64,000 bases of DNA from Devosia sp. (GTDB lineage Bacteria > Pseudomonadota > Alphaproteobacteria > Rhizobiales > Devosiaceae): the NCBI RefSeq assembly GCF_028290625.1, contig NZ_JAQGJM010000014.1, positions 1 to 64,000 on the forward strand, written 5' to 3'. Shown piece after piece: positions 25,768 through 34,663 of this stretch. The notes below the pieces were generated by a model, which saw only the letters and a program-made list of their open reading frames with translations, was not told the origin of the DNA and did not search any database. Made by a program: the position numbers and the translations under genes. The first letter of the stretch is position 1. Every line of letters begins with the position of its first letter.

Positions 25768-27197
25768 GCGGCGCCGCCACTGCCGGCCTCGGCACATTCT
25801 CGATCCGCCGCCGCATCCTGACCCTGGCGCTGCTGCTCCTGCCGGTCGCCGCCATGGTGCTCATCGTCTTCATCTGGGACTATGCCCAGCGCGCCTCCAA
25901 CCAGGCCTTCGACCGGCTGCTGACGGCTTCGGCGCTGACCATAGCGGGCGCCGTCCAGCTCGAGGGCGACGCGGTGATCGTGGAAATGCCGTTCGCCTCC
26001 TTCGCCATGTTTTCCGGCCGCGACCGCGTGTTTTATGTCATCGAGGACCCAAGCGGAAAGCCGGTCACCGGTTATAGCGACCTCACCGACGACCTACCCG
26101 AAACGCATTCGGCCGAACCCGAATTCATCGATGCCGTGTTCCATGACGAGGCCGTTCGCGTCGTCAGCCTCGGCCGCCTGGTTTCCTCGGCCAGCGCCAC
26201 CGGCTGGGTGACCATTCGCGTTGCAGAAACCCGCAACGAGCGCGACGCGCTGGCCGCCGAAATCCTGCGCAACGCCATCATCCCCGTCATTGCCCTGACG
26301 CTGCTGGCGGTGGCGCTGGTCTGGTATGGCATTGGCCGCATGTTCGCGCCGCTCCAGCAGTTGGAAACCGAACTGCGCGGCCGGGCGCCGCACGATCTCT
26401 CGCCGCTCGACATCCCTGTGCCGATCGAAGTCAGCCATCTCGTCGCAGCCCTCAACGCCTTCATGACGCGCCTGGGCAATGCGGTGGACCGGGTTACCGG
26501 GCTCGTCGCGGAGGCGGCTCATGAGGTGCGCACGCCCCTGGCCTCGCTGCGCGCCCAGGCCGAGGTCGCCATGGATGAGCGAGACCCCGAAGCGCTGCGG
26601 CGCCGGATCTCGAAAATCCACCTCGGGGCGGTGCAGGCCAGCCAACTGGTCTCGCAACTGCTGATGGACGCCACGATCTCCCATCGCCTCGACAATGAGG
26701 AGACCGATACCACGCCGTTTTCGGCCATCCTGGACGATGTCTTGCAGCGCCTCGATCCTGAGCAGGCCCGCCGCGTCCGTGTCGCGATCGACAGCGACGG
26801 CTCTGACGCCGAAATCCGCGGCGATCGCCTCGCGCTGCGCGAAATGCTGCGCAATGTCGTGGATAACGCGCTGGTCTATTCCGATGGACCCATCGAGATC
26901 ACGGCGTCGGTCAGAATGGCACGCCTGTCCCTGTCGATCGCCGACCGCGGGCCGGGCATTGCCGATGACGATAAGGATATGGTCCAGGAGCGGTTCAAGC
27001 GGGGCGCCAATAGCGCTGCCAAGGTGGGATCGGGCCTTGGCCTGTCGATCGTCAAGCGCGTGACCGAAGCCCATGGCGGCTCGCTGGCGCTGCAGGATCG
27101 TCCCGGTGGCGGATTGGATGTGTTGATCGAACTGCCGGTCGTAGGCCGCAGCGCCGTCAACAAATTACTGGCCGACGCCGGGAAGAGACTGAGCTAG
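25764..27197 (+). CDS. Sensor histidine kinase (TctE-like)
   Basis: The protein has 477 residues. Membrane span one is at about 19-38, a periplasmic sensor region of about 130 residues (2CSK_N/TctE-like) follows, and span two is at about 170-190. A HAMP-like linker leads to the H-box AAHEVRTPLASLRAQAEVAM with H253. N-box (LREMLRNVVDNALVYSDG), G1 (IADRGPGIADDD) and G2 (GSGLGLSIVKRV) are all present, so it should be active. The periplasmic part is large enough to meet the adjacent binding protein. It is convergent with tctA. Confidence 0.94.
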   Translation: MSGAATAGLGTFSIRRRILTLALLLLPVAAMVLIVFIWDYAQRASNQAFDRLLTASALTIAGAVQLEGDAVIVEMPFASFAMFSGRDRVFYVIEDPSGKPVTGYSDLTDDLPETHSAEPEFIDAVFHDEAVRVVSLGRLVSSASATGWVTIRVAETRNERDALAAEILRNAIIPVIALTLLAVALVWYGIGRMFAPLQQLETELRGRAPHDLSPLDIPVPIEVSHLVAALNAFMTRLGNAVDRVTGLVAEAAHEVRTPLASLRAQAEVAMDERDPEALRRRISKIHLGAVQASQLVSQLLMDATISHRLDNEETDTTPFSAILDDVLQRLDPEQARRVRVAIDSDGSDAEIRGDRLALREMLRNVVDNALVYSDGPIEITASVRMARLSLSIADRGPGIADDDKDMVQERFKRGANSAAKVGSGLGLSIVKRVTEAHGGSLALQDRPGGGLDVLIELPVVGRSAVNKLLADAGKRLS

Positions 27198-27262
27198 GGC
27201 GCTTCACCTCCCCCCGCGGTTGACCCGTGGGCCTTTCTCCACATGTGCCGAGCTGCCAGGGG

Positions 27263-27283
27263 CCCGCGGATCAAGTCCGCGGG
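27263..27283. repeat. Stem-loop in a repeat-like intergenic spacer
   Basis: CCCGCGGA and TCCGCGGG form a perfect 8-bp stem with a 5-nt loop (TCAAG). It lies in the 162-bp gap between the convergent kinase and tctA genes. The surrounding CCTCCC...GGGAGAGG words at 27207-27350 look like a palindromic repeat family. It may act as a two-way terminator, but no T-tract follows on either strand. Confidence 0.5.
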
Positions 27284-27359
27284 AAGGTCGGTGGGTGGGA
27301 CGTTTCCTGCCCGACGCCACGGGTTCTATTCTGCCCTTTCGAGGGAGAGGTGGGAAAGA

Positions 27360-28907
27360 TCAATCCTCGTTGGCCGCCAGTTGACCGAGCATCTGGCCCC
27401 GGCCCCGCATGCGCAGGATGATCGGCAGGATCAGCGCTATCGCGGCGATTGAATAGAGCACAATGGCGTAGGGCGAATGCACCAGGATGATCGGATCGCC
27501 CTGGCTGATGGCCAGCGCCCGGCGCAATTGCTGCTCCGCCATCGGCCCCAGGATCAGCCCGACGACGACGGGCGCAATCGGATAGTCGAAACGCCGCAGC
27601 ACATAGCCGAGCAGCCCGAACAGCAGCAGCAGGCCGAGTTCGAACGAGAACGGAATTGGCCCCAGCCGCCCCGACATGGCGCCATTGGCGCCGATCGTGC
27701 CGAGCGTGGCGAATACCAGGATGCCGCCATAGAGCCACGGCTTGGGAATGGACAGCAGGCGCACCCAGATGCCGATCAGCGGCAGGTTCAGCACCAGCAG
27801 CATGAAATTGGCCACCAGCAGGCTCGCGATCAGCGACCACACCAGCGGCGCGTTGTTGGCGAACAGCAGCGGCCCCGGTTGCAGGCCGAACTGCTGGAAA
27901 CCGGCCAGCATGATGGCTGCGGTCGCCGAGGTGGGCAGGCCCAGCGTCAGCAGCGGCACCAGCGTGCCGGCCGCCGATGCATTGTTGGCCGCTTCCGGCC
28001 CGGCCACGCCCTCGATGGCGCCGTGTCCGAATTCCTCGGGATGCTTGGACAGCCGCTTTTCCGCCCCATAGGAGAAGAAGGTGCCGATCTCGGCGCCGCC
28101 CGCCGGCATGGCGCCGACCGGAAAGCCGATCAGCGTGCCGCGCAGCCAGGCGCCCCAGGAGCGCTTCCAGTCCTGCGCCGTCATCCACACCGAGCCCTTG
28201 ACCGCCAGCACCTCTTCCTTGATCTGGTTGGGCGTGGCGGCGATGGACAGCGTTTCGCCGATGGCGAACAGCGCCACCGCCAGCGTGGTCACCTCTATGC
28301 CGTCGAGCAGGTCGGGCACCCCAAAGGCCAGCCGCGCCTGCCCGCTTTGCAGATCGATGCCGATCACGCCCAGGCCCAGCCCGATGAACAAGGCGGTGAT
28401 GCCGCGCAGGGCGCTATTGCCGAACGCTGCCGAGACGGTGATGAAGGCCAGCACCATCAGCGCAAAATAGTCCGCCGGCCCGAACGACAGGGCGACCTTG
28501 ACCATCCAGGGCGCGACGAAAGCCAGCGCCAGCGTGGCGATCAGGCCGGCGACGAACGAGCCGATGGCCGCGGTTGCCAGCGCCGGACCGCCCCGCCCCG
28601 CGCGGGCCATCTTGTTGCCCTCGAGCGCGGTGACGATCGAGGCACTTTCGCCCGGCGTATTGAGCAGGATCGAGGTGGTCGAGCCCCCATACATGCCGCC
28701 GTAATAAATGCCGGCGAACATGATCAGCGATCCGGTCGGATCGAGCCGATAGGTTACCGGCAGCAGCAGGGCCACGGTCAGCGCCGGCCCAATGCCGGGC
28801 AGCACGCCGACGGCGGTGCCCAGGGTCACGCCGATGAACCCATAGATCAGGTTCTGCCACTGCAACGCGCCCTGCATGCCCTGCAGGAGCAATCCGAAGG
28901 TATCCAT
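27360..28907 (-). CDS. tctA: Tripartite tricarboxylate transporter, large membrane subunit
   Basis: The protein has 515 residues with about 12 spans. Family features are [23 protein letters not shown] near residue 31, [36 protein letters not shown] near 66, and the duplicated [39 protein letters not shown] segment near 300. TctA is the secondary, ion-driven channel of the TTT family, which imports citrate or other carboxylates captured by TctC. It is the last gene of tctC-tctB-tctA. The substrate is not readable from sequence. Confidence 0.95.
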   Translation of the reverse strand: MDTFGLLLQGMQGALQWQNLIYGFIGVTLGTAVGVLPGIGPALTVALLLPVTYRLDPTGSLIMFAGIYYGGMYGGSTTSILLNTPGESASIVTALEGNKMARAGRGGPALATAAIGSFVAGLIATLALAFVAPWMVKVALSFGPADYFALMVLAFITVSAAFGNSALRGITALFIGLGLGVIGIDLQSGQARLAFGVPDLLDGIEVTTLAVALFAIGETLSIAATPNQIKEEVLAVKGSVWMTAQDWKRSWGAWLRGTLIGFPVGAMPAGGAEIGTFFSYGAEKRLSKHPEEFGHGAIEGVAGPEAANNASAAGTLVPLLTLGLPTSATAAIMLAGFQQFGLQPGPLLFANNAPLVWSLIASLLVANFMLLVLNLPLIGIWVRLLSIPKPWLYGGILVFATLGTIGANGAMSGRLGPIPFSFELGLLLLFGLLGYVLRRFDYPIAPVVVGLILGPMAEQQLRRALAISQGDPIILVHSPYAIVLYSIAAIALILPIILRMRGRGQMLGQLAANED

Positions 28908-28922
28908 GGTGCCGCTTTCCGA

Positions 28923-29408
28923 TCAGGGAATGAGACGCTCGAGCGGACCTTTGGGCAGCGACAGCTGCAGGCCGTGCGAGAAGATGAACCAGATGACAAA
29001 GGCAAAGACCACGCCGATCGGCACGGTCTGCCACAGCGGCCCACGGCCAAAGCCCTTGGCCGTCAGCGCGAACAGCAGGCCGGTGGCGATAGAAAATCCG
29101 GCCGTGGACAGCAGCAGCATCTGCGCCACCAATCCGCCCACGATCCACAGCATGGGGCGATAATTGTCCGGCGTCCGTTCCGGAAAACTGCCGCGAAAAG
29201 CCGAAATGGCCGTGCCCACCGCCAGCACGGCAAGGCCGCCGGCGATGATATAGGGGAACACCGTCGGGCCGATCTTGGCCTGGATCGGCATCACCCGCAT
29301 CTGCATGGTTTGCCAAACGACGATGGCGGCAATTGCCGCCAGCACCGCTGCGATGACAAGCGCCGCCCCATCGGGGCGGCGCTTCAGGCTGGAATCGCCA
29401 GTGCTCAT
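28923..29408 (-). CDS. tctB: Tripartite tricarboxylate transporter, small membrane subunit
   Basis: The protein has 161 residues with four membrane spans (for example GAALVIAAVLAAIAAIVVWQTM and TVFPYIIAGGLAVLAVGTAI). The segment MRVMPIQAKIGPTVFPYIIAGG is typical of TctB. It is essential for transport but of unknown mechanism. It overlaps tctC by 4 bp and precedes tctA by 15 bp. Confidence 0.93.
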   Translation of the reverse strand: MSTGDSSLKRRPDGAALVIAAVLAAIAAIVVWQTMQMRVMPIQAKIGPTVFPYIIAGGLAVLAVGTAISAFRGSFPERTPDNYRPMLWIVGGLVAQMLLLSTAGFSIATGLLFALTAKGFGRGPLWQTVPIGVVFAFVIWFIFSHGLQLSLPKGPLERLIP

Positions 29409-30349
29409 TGCACCAAGCCGATTTCTTTCAGGATGCCGCTGGTGGCAGCGATATCGGCCTGCAATTGCGTATCGAAAGCGTCACCGCTGAGATAGGCATT
29501 GGTCCAGCCACGGGTGGTCAGCGCTGCCTGCCAGGCCGGGCCATTGACCATCTTTTCGATATCGCCCGAGATCGCGGCCTTCTGCTCGGCGGTGATGCCG
29601 GGGGCTGCCGCAACCATGCGCCAGTTTTCCATGGCGACGTCGACGCCGCCTTCCTTGAGGGTTGGAGCGTCATAGCCGGCGATGCGGTTTTCACCGGTAA
29701 CAGCGATCACGCGTAGCGCGCCGGCATCGACCTGGGGCAGGAATTCGCTGGCGCCGGAAATGCCGACCGTGACCTGGCCGCCCAGGATCGCGGCCAAAGC
29801 CTCGCCGCCGCCCGAATAGGCGATGTAGTTGACCTGCGTTGGGTCGAGGCCGACGGCCTTGACGATGAGGCCCGCAGCGATGTGGTCAGCGCCGCCGGCC
29901 GAACCGCCGGCCCAGGACACCGCGCCGGTATTGGCCTTGAGCTGGGCGACCAGATCATCGAGCGTCTTGATCGGGGAATTGGCGGGAACGACGATGACGT
30001 CGGCCTCGGCGGTGAGGCGGGCAATCGGGGTCACGTCGGCAAGGCTGATCGGGGACTGGTTGGCGAGGATCGCGCCGACCATCACATAGCCGGTGACCAT
30101 CAACTGGCTCGGATCGCCATTGGCCTGGCTGACGAACTGGGCCAGCCCGATCGTGCCGCCGGCGCCGGCGACATTGGTCACCTGTACGCTGGGCGAGATG
30201 GCGTCGGCCTGCAGCGCTTCCTGCATGGTGCGCGCCGTCGAGTCCCAGCCGCCGCCAGGAGCCGCCGGTGCCATGATGGTGTAGTCGGTTGCATAGGCGG
30301 GAAACGCCAGGGCGCCGGAAACCAGCGCCGCGAGAAACAGCTTATTCAT
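29405..30349 (-). CDS. tctC: Tripartite tricarboxylate transporter, periplasmic binding protein
   Basis: The protein has 314 residues from the ATG at 30349 (GGGAGGTTC just upstream); four extra upstream codons are unlikely. The signal peptide ends AYA/TDYTIMAPAAPGGGWD. The Bug/TctC ligand loop APAAPGGGWDSTART, WAGGSAGGADHIAAGL and YSGGGEALAAILGGQV are all present, the last two being the carboxylate-binding segments. The family binds citrate, other di- or tricarboxylates, or aromatic acids. The gene leads the operon. Confidence 0.93.
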   Translation of the reverse strand: MNKLFLAALVSGALAFPAYATDYTIMAPAAPGGGWDSTARTMQEALQADAISPSVQVTNVAGAGGTIGLAQFVSQANGDPSQLMVTGYVMVGAILANQSPISLADVTPIARLTAEADVIVVPANSPIKTLDDLVAQLKANTGAVSWAGGSAGGADHIAAGLIVKAVGLDPTQVNYIAYSGGGEALAAILGGQVTVGISGASEFLPQVDAGALRVIAVTGENRIAGYDAPTLKEGGVDVAMENWRMVAAAPGITAEQKAAISGDIEKMVNGPAWQAALTTRGWTNAYLSGDAFDTQLQADIAATSGILKEIGLVQ

Positions 30350-30713
30350 AGAACCTCCCAATGAGTTTGACGTCGTTGCGTCCGGCGAGCACCCTAGAGC
30401 GCTTACCTGTCATGGTCCTGTCGTGGCGCCTTGGGAGCGATCCTTCCCCGTCTCCGTAGGCGCAGTTCCATGCGAACCGCCGCGTTGGCAGCCCGCATCT
30501 GGCAATTTGTACGCCCGCCGCAGCGATGCTGCAATCGACGTCGGGCCCGATGCCCGCAGCGGTCGCTCCAAGCAGCGGCGGCCGGGGATCGATTCGATCC
30601 GATCAGAAAACCCCGAACGTCTCCAGCGCCTGGCGGGCACTCATGCCGCCGCGGATCGCGACAGATCAAGTGTCATCCTGCTGGCCAGGTGACCGGCCAG
30701 CAGGAGTTGGATA
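30350..30713. other. Intergenic region between tctC and the GST gene
   Basis: The 364-bp stretch holds the presumed tctC promoter at its left end and the end of the GST transcript at its right. At 30677-30704, CCTGCTGGCC and GGCCAGCAGG make a perfect 10-bp stem with an 8-nt loop, 10 nt past the GST stop on the minus strand. It could be a terminator, though no T-tract follows. Short frames inside it have no recognisable domain. I see no other feature. Confidence 0.5.
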
Positions 30714-31397
30714 TCAGACCGCAATGGTTGAGTTTTGCGGGAACATCGCCTTGCGGGACTCGGCGTCGAGTTCGCTCTTGAACTGATGCTTGGTTCGCAA
30801 GGCGACGACGCCGGCCATGGCCGGACGCGCGGCGACGCGGTCGACGAAGTCCTTGAGTTTCGGATAATCGGTCAGGCCCTTGTCGCCGAGGATGAAGCCG
30901 GCGGAATTGGCCCAGCCCCACAGGGCCATGTCGGCGACGGAATAGTCGGCGCCGGCCAGAAATTTAGACGCCGCCAGATGATCGTCTAGGACCTGATAGT
31001 GCCGTTCGACTTCCCTGACGTAACGGTTTTGCGCGTAGGGCAGCACCTCGGGCGCGTAATGGAGGAAGTGCACCGCCTGGCCCGAGAACGGCGACAGGCC
31101 AGTCGCCACGAACTGCAGCCAGGATAGAGCGGCGGCGTTTGCGGCAATATCGGCCGGCAGAAACCGCCCGTGCTTTTGCGCCAGATATAGCAGGATGGCA
31201 TGGGAGTCGAAGACGGCAATGCCGTCATCGACGATGGCCGGGACCTTGCCATTGGGGTTGATCTGACGGAAGGCGGGATCGTGCCGTTCGCCCTTGAAGA
31301 TGTCGACCGAAATGGCCTCGTATTGCAGGCCGAGTTCTTCGAGCAACAGCGCGACTTTCATCGAATTCGGAGTGGGGTGATAGTAGAATTTGAGCAT
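30714..31397 (-). CDS. Glutathione S-transferase family protein
   Basis: The protein has 227 residues from the ATG at 31397; the open frame further upstream is antisense to the next gene and is not used. The thioredoxin-like N-terminal domain starts LKFYYHPTPNSMKVALLLEELGL, with the cis-proline site NPNGKVPAIVDDG and the glutathione-contact motif FDSHAILLYLAQKHG. The C-terminal helical domain has FLAGADYSVADMALWGW (the usual SIADIA-type motif). It probably conjugates glutathione to an electrophile or acts as a thiol-dependent isomerase. It lies just downstream of an exported hydrolase gene and may act in the same detoxification. Confidence 0.92.
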   Translation of the reverse strand: MLKFYYHPTPNSMKVALLLEELGLQYEAISVDIFKGERHDPAFRQINPNGKVPAIVDDGIAVFDSHAILLYLAQKHGRFLPADIAANAAALSWLQFVATGLSPFSGQAVHFLHYAPEVLPYAQNRYVREVERHYQVLDDHLAASKFLAGADYSVADMALWGWANSAGFILGDKGLTDYPKLKDFVDRVAARPAMAGVVALRTKHQFKSELDAESRKAMFPQNSTIAV

Positions 31398-31461
31398 GGC
31401 AAAGCCTTCGAGTGCGAATGGGGGGATCGGCCGCCGCGGCGGCCGGAGGTTTGCGGCGGGA

Positions 31462-32427
31462 CTAGCGCATGACCGAATAGTTGGCCGGTACCCACTGATA
31501 GGCGTCGCCCTGTTTGCGGACGTGACCGAGACCGGGGAAGGACAAATGGGCGCCGGCGACGAGATAGCCGTGCTCGACCACATCGGCGAACGCCTTGGCC
31601 CGCTCGCCGGCAGCTTCTCCGGCGTCGCTATCAAACCCGATGGTGACGTCCGGATGGGCGAACTGGATGGCTTCGACATGGACCACATCGCCCCAGATCA
31701 GCAGACTCTGACCCTCGCTTTCCACCAGATAGCCGCTATGGCCGGCGGTATGGCCAGGCAAGGCCATCGAATGCACGCCTGGCGCGATCTCGGCGGACCC
31801 CTCGAAGGTCTGCAAGCGTCCGGCGTCAACGTAAGGCTGAAGCGAGGCGATAGCGCCCTGGAAAAAGCCTTTCTGCTCGTCAGGAGCGGCGTCGAGATTG
31901 GCCTGGCTCAGCCAATAGTCGGCATCGGCCTTGGCGGCATAGACTGTGGCATTGGGGAAGGCAGCTTTGCCCTCGGCCACAAGACCGCCGACGTGGTCAG
32001 GATGCAGGTGCGTGAGAAGCACTTCATCGACTTGGCCCGGCCGGTAGCCTGAAGCCTCCAGATTGGACAAAAGCTTCCCCAGCGTTGGTCCGAAAAGGCC
32101 GCCAGCGCCGCTATCGACCAGGATCAGTTTGTCGCCGGTATTGATCAGAAATGCATTGTCGGAGGTTTCCAGCGGTGTCGTTTCAAACGAAGCGGCCAGA
32201 TCGGCTTTGACGGCATCGGGGGTGATATTGGTCAGCAACTGATCGACGGGAAGGTCGACGGTGCCATCTGAAAGCGCGGTGACTTCATAGGCGCCGACCA
32301 TGATGCGGTAGTAGCCGGGGGCCGAGGTCGTCTGCAGCGGGCCGGCAGCAAAGCTCGGGGCGGTGGCGAGCGTAATGCTCGCGAGAGCCAGCGCGGCGAA
32401 GGAAAGTCGGGTGGATTGGCGGGGCAT
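31462..32427 (-). CDS. Exported metallo-beta-lactamase-fold hydrolase, methyl parathion hydrolase-like
   Basis: The protein has 321 residues from the ATG at 32427 (CCGGAGA upstream). The signal peptide ends SFA/AGPL. The metal ligands line up with methyl parathion hydrolase: H140-x-H142-x-D144-H145 (THLHPDH), H226 in LPGHTAGH, D247 in WGD and H294 in GAHLSFPG. The characteristic segment SAPGYYRIMVGAYEVTALSDG follows the signal peptide. The family contains organophosphate hydrolases and lactonases, so the natural substrate is uncertain. It is divergent from a LysR gene whose 5' region has a palindromic operator. Confidence 0.9.
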   Translation of the reverse strand: MPRQSTRLSFAALALASITLATAPSFAAGPLQTTSAPGYYRIMVGAYEVTALSDGTVDLPVDQLLTNITPDAVKADLAASFETTPLETSDNAFLINTGDKLILVDSGAGGLFGPTLGKLLSNLEASGYRPGQVDEVLLTHLHPDHVGGLVAEGKAAFPNATVYAAKADADYWLSQANLDAAPDEQKGFFQGAIASLQPYVDAGRLQTFEGSAEIAPGVHSMALPGHTAGHSGYLVESEGQSLLIWGDVVHVEAIQFAHPDVTIGFDSDAGEAAGERAKAFADVVEHGYLVAGAHLSFPGLGHVRKQGDAYQWVPANYSVMR

Positions 32428-32524
32428 TGTCAAATCTCCGGGAACCGCCAACGGGCGGCTCGATGTGCCCGGCCAATGTCACCAATTGCGTGATGTTGAA
32501 CAATCATCTAGAAAGCAAAGACAT

Positions 32525-32541
32525 TTTGCGAATTACGCAAA
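32525..32541 (+). promoter_or_regulatory. Probable LysR operator upstream of the LysR gene at 32551
   Basis: TTTGCG-AATTA-CGCAAA is a perfect 6-bp inverted repeat with the T-N11-A spacing typical of LysR-type binding sites. It ends 9 nt before the LysR start codon and lies in the region shared with the divergent hydrolase gene. Autoregulation and control of the hydrolase are inferred. Confidence 0.5.
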
Positions 32542-32550
32542 GGATAGCCG

Positions 32551-33477
32551 ATGCTGGAAACCTTGATGACATTTGCCGCGGTGGCAGAGGCCGGCAGCTT
32601 TTCCGGCGTGGCAAAGGCTCAAGGCATTGCCGTTTCGACCATAACGCGCCGTATCGAACTCCTGGAGGGAGAGCTCCAGGCCAGGTTGTTCAACCGCAGC
32701 TCCCGCCGGCTGACGCTGACCGATGCCGGACAGCAGTTTTTGCCACGGGCTCTGCATATTCTGGCGGAAATGGCGGATGCCAGGGACGGGCTCGCGGCGC
32801 TGGACGGCGAGCCACGCGGGGTTTTGACGGTGACGGCGCCGGCCATGTTCGGCCGTCAACACGTTGCGCCTGCGGTAATCAGCTTTCTGAAACAGTACCC
32901 CTTGCTGGAAGTCGAGTTGCATACCGGCGACGAGATCGTGGACCTGTCCGAGCATCGGGTGGATGTGGCGATCCGTCTCGGGGTGTTGCCGGATAGCGAT
33001 CTGGTGGCGACATCGATTGCGCCAGTACGGCGGATGCTGTGCGCGAGCCCCGATTATCTGGCCAGCGCCGGTCGTCCCGAGCAGGTCACCGACCTACTCA
33101 ACCACCAATGCCTCACCGTGGCATCGCAGCGTAATCCTACGGGATGGTGGATTTTTTCCGGGGTCAATCGCGAGCAGGCGCTGTCCGTACACGGATCGTT
33201 CCGCTCCGATGACACTGGCGCGCTGATCCAGGCCGCGGTGGCTGGCCTCGGGATCGTGCACTTTGCCAGTTGGCTGGTGAGCGATGCCATTGCCGCGGGG
33301 CAGCTGGTCGAAATATTGCCCAATGCTGCCCAACCAGCCAGGCAGGCCGCATCCGTGCATGCGATCCACATGCCGGGCCGCTCGCACACCGCCAAAGTCA
33401 GGCTATTTGTCGCCCATCTACGCAAAGCATTCGGATCACCGCCCTATTGGGAGCGGGCCATTGCGGAAGCGTCATGA
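32551..33477 (+). CDS. LysR-family transcriptional regulator
   Basis: The protein has 308 residues. The winged HTH lies in the first 60 residues (MLETLMTFAAVAEAGSFSGVAKAQGIAVSTITRRIELLEGEL), followed by the LNRSSRRLTLTDAG-type turn. The effector domain resembles the CrgA/DsdC-like group, with EVDVAIRLG-like text HRVDVAIRLGVLPDSDL and the VAAGLGIV-type segment AAVAGLGIVHFASWLV. It is divergently transcribed from the methyl-parathion-hydrolase-like gene, its most likely target, perhaps together with the GST gene. Confidence 0.92.
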   Translation: MLETLMTFAAVAEAGSFSGVAKAQGIAVSTITRRIELLEGELQARLFNRSSRRLTLTDAGQQFLPRALHILAEMADARDGLAALDGEPRGVLTVTAPAMFGRQHVAPAVISFLKQYPLLEVELHTGDEIVDLSEHRVDVAIRLGVLPDSDLVATSIAPVRRMLCASPDYLASAGRPEQVTDLLNHQCLTVASQRNPTGWWIFSGVNREQALSVHGSFRSDDTGALIQAAVAGLGIVHFASWLVSDAIAAGQLVEILPNAAQPARQAASVHAIHMPGRSHTAKVRLFVAHLRKAFGSPPYWERAIAEAS

Positions 33478-33559
33478 CCAGGTTTTTTCCTTCAGCGGGT
33501 GAACTGTAGAACCCGCACTACGGCACAGGGGCCGAATTCGACAATCTATATCTTTAATG

Positions 33560-33581
33560 TCTATAGATTAAGTGGACTAAA
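33560..33581 (+). promoter_or_regulatory. Shared 22-bp element upstream of the Ssu-like operon (copy 1)
   Basis: This element matches 17 of 22 positions with the one at 41060-41081 in front of the opposing unit. The first half is TCTATWGATTR and the second AGTRGACTWAR. It lies 44 nt before the binding-protein start. The word GACAATCT occurs just upstream of both copies. A common regulator (sulfur starvation would be natural) or a common promoter is inferred. Confidence 0.5.
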
Positions 33582-33625
33582 CAGGTGAATGTTGACCGTC
33601 GCTTTTGAACGGGACGTGTCACCTG

Positions 33626-34660
33626 ATGAAACTTACTCTCCGACTTCGTCGCATCGTGCCGGCCGCGCTGCTTGCTCTGCTCGCATCGGCGGCGTTGCAG
33701 CCAGCTATCGCCCAGCCTGCGCCGGCCCCATTGCTCCAAACCGTGCCCGAGGGCACTGTCCTGCGGGTGGGCGATCCGCAAACCCAGAAGGCCCTGGAAA
33801 TTTCGGGGCTGATCGACCAGCTCACCTTCAAGGTCGAATGGGCCAATATCAGCGGCGGGCCGCAATCGACCGAGGCGTTCCGGGCCCAGGCGCTTGACGT
33901 AAGTTCGGTGGCGGAAATCCCGGCAATCCACGCGACGTGGACCAACCTGCGCGTGCGCATCATCGCGTCCAAATTCCGCAAGGATTTCCTCGATCATCCG
34001 ATCTACGAGTTCGGCATAGCCCCGGGCGTCGAGGTCAAGACCTTGGCAGATTTCCGGGGCAAAAAGATCGCTTACTCACCCGGGCAGGCCCAGGGCGTGC
34101 TGGTGCTGCGAGCGCTGCAAGCCGCGGGCCTGACCAAGGACGACGTCCAGCTTATCGAACTGCCGAGCACCGGCGACGTCTATCCCGTATCCCTCGCCAG
34201 CAAGCAGATCGATGTGGCCCCGATCGGCGGGGTCTATATCAAGCGCTATCTAGCCCAGTACGGCGCGGACGGCGCGACAACCATCAAGCACGGGCTACGT
34301 GACGATCCAGGCCACCTTTATGCGCCGCAATGGGTGCTGGACGATCCGGCCAAGGCCGCGGCGCTGGCACAATATGTGCGGGTCTGGGCGCTGGCGCAGA
34401 AATGGATCTACGAGCATCCCGAGGAATGGATCGCCAAATACTACGTCGCCGACCAGGGGCTGACGCCTGAGGACGGGCAGTATCTCGTCGATCTCGCTGG
34501 TGAATACGACATCCCCGAGAGCTGGGACGACGTGATCAAGCGCCATCAGGGTACGATTGAACTGCTCGCGGCCGCCACCGGCAATCCGGTGTTCGATGCG
34601 GAACTGAATTTCGACCGCCGCTTCGAGCATATCGCCGCCGACGCGCTGAAAGCGCCCTGA
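33626..34660 (+). CDS. ABC importer binding protein, SsuA/TauA-like (sulfonate or related)
   Basis: The protein has 344 residues from the ATG at 33626. A basic signal peptide (KLTLRLRRIVPAALLALLASAALQPAIAQ) is present. The NMT1/SsuA-type body has VLRVGDPQTQKALEISGLIDQL, PQSTEAFRAQALDVSSVAEIPAIHA and GVEVKTLADFRGKKIAYSPGQAQG. This family binds aliphatic sulfonates, taurine and pyrimidine precursors. With three flavin monooxygenases nearby, an organosulfur compound is the best guess. The gene is separated from its permease by a repeat element. Confidence 0.87.
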   Translation: MKLTLRLRRIVPAALLALLASAALQPAIAQPAPAPLLQTVPEGTVLRVGDPQTQKALEISGLIDQLTFKVEWANISGGPQSTEAFRAQALDVSSVAEIPAIHATWTNLRVRIIASKFRKDFLDHPIYEFGIAPGVEVKTLADFRGKKIAYSPGQAQGVLVLRALQAAGLTKDDVQLIELPSTGDVYPVSLASKQIDVAPIGGVYIKRYLAQYGADGATTIKHGLRDDPGHLYAPQWVLDDPAKAAALAQYVRVWALAQKWIYEHPEEWIAKYYVADQGLTPEDGQYLVDLAGEYDIPESWDDVIKRHQGTIELLAAATGNPVFDAELNFDRRFEHIAADALKAP

Positions 34661-34663
34661 CAC

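Noticed and set aside
27477..29495. 672-codon plus-strand frame opposite tctA and tctB
   Set aside because: Extremely Gln/Arg/His/Asp-rich shadow of membrane-protein codons with no recognisable motif.
30403..30669. Short minus-strand frames between tctC and the GST gene, possibly a gene relic
   Set aside because: No frame shows a recognisable domain or a convincing start, so no relic can be named.
31398..31688. 97-codon N-terminal extension of the GST gene
   Set aside because: It overlaps the 3' end of the hydrolase gene in another frame. The GST fold begins exactly at the ATG at 31397.
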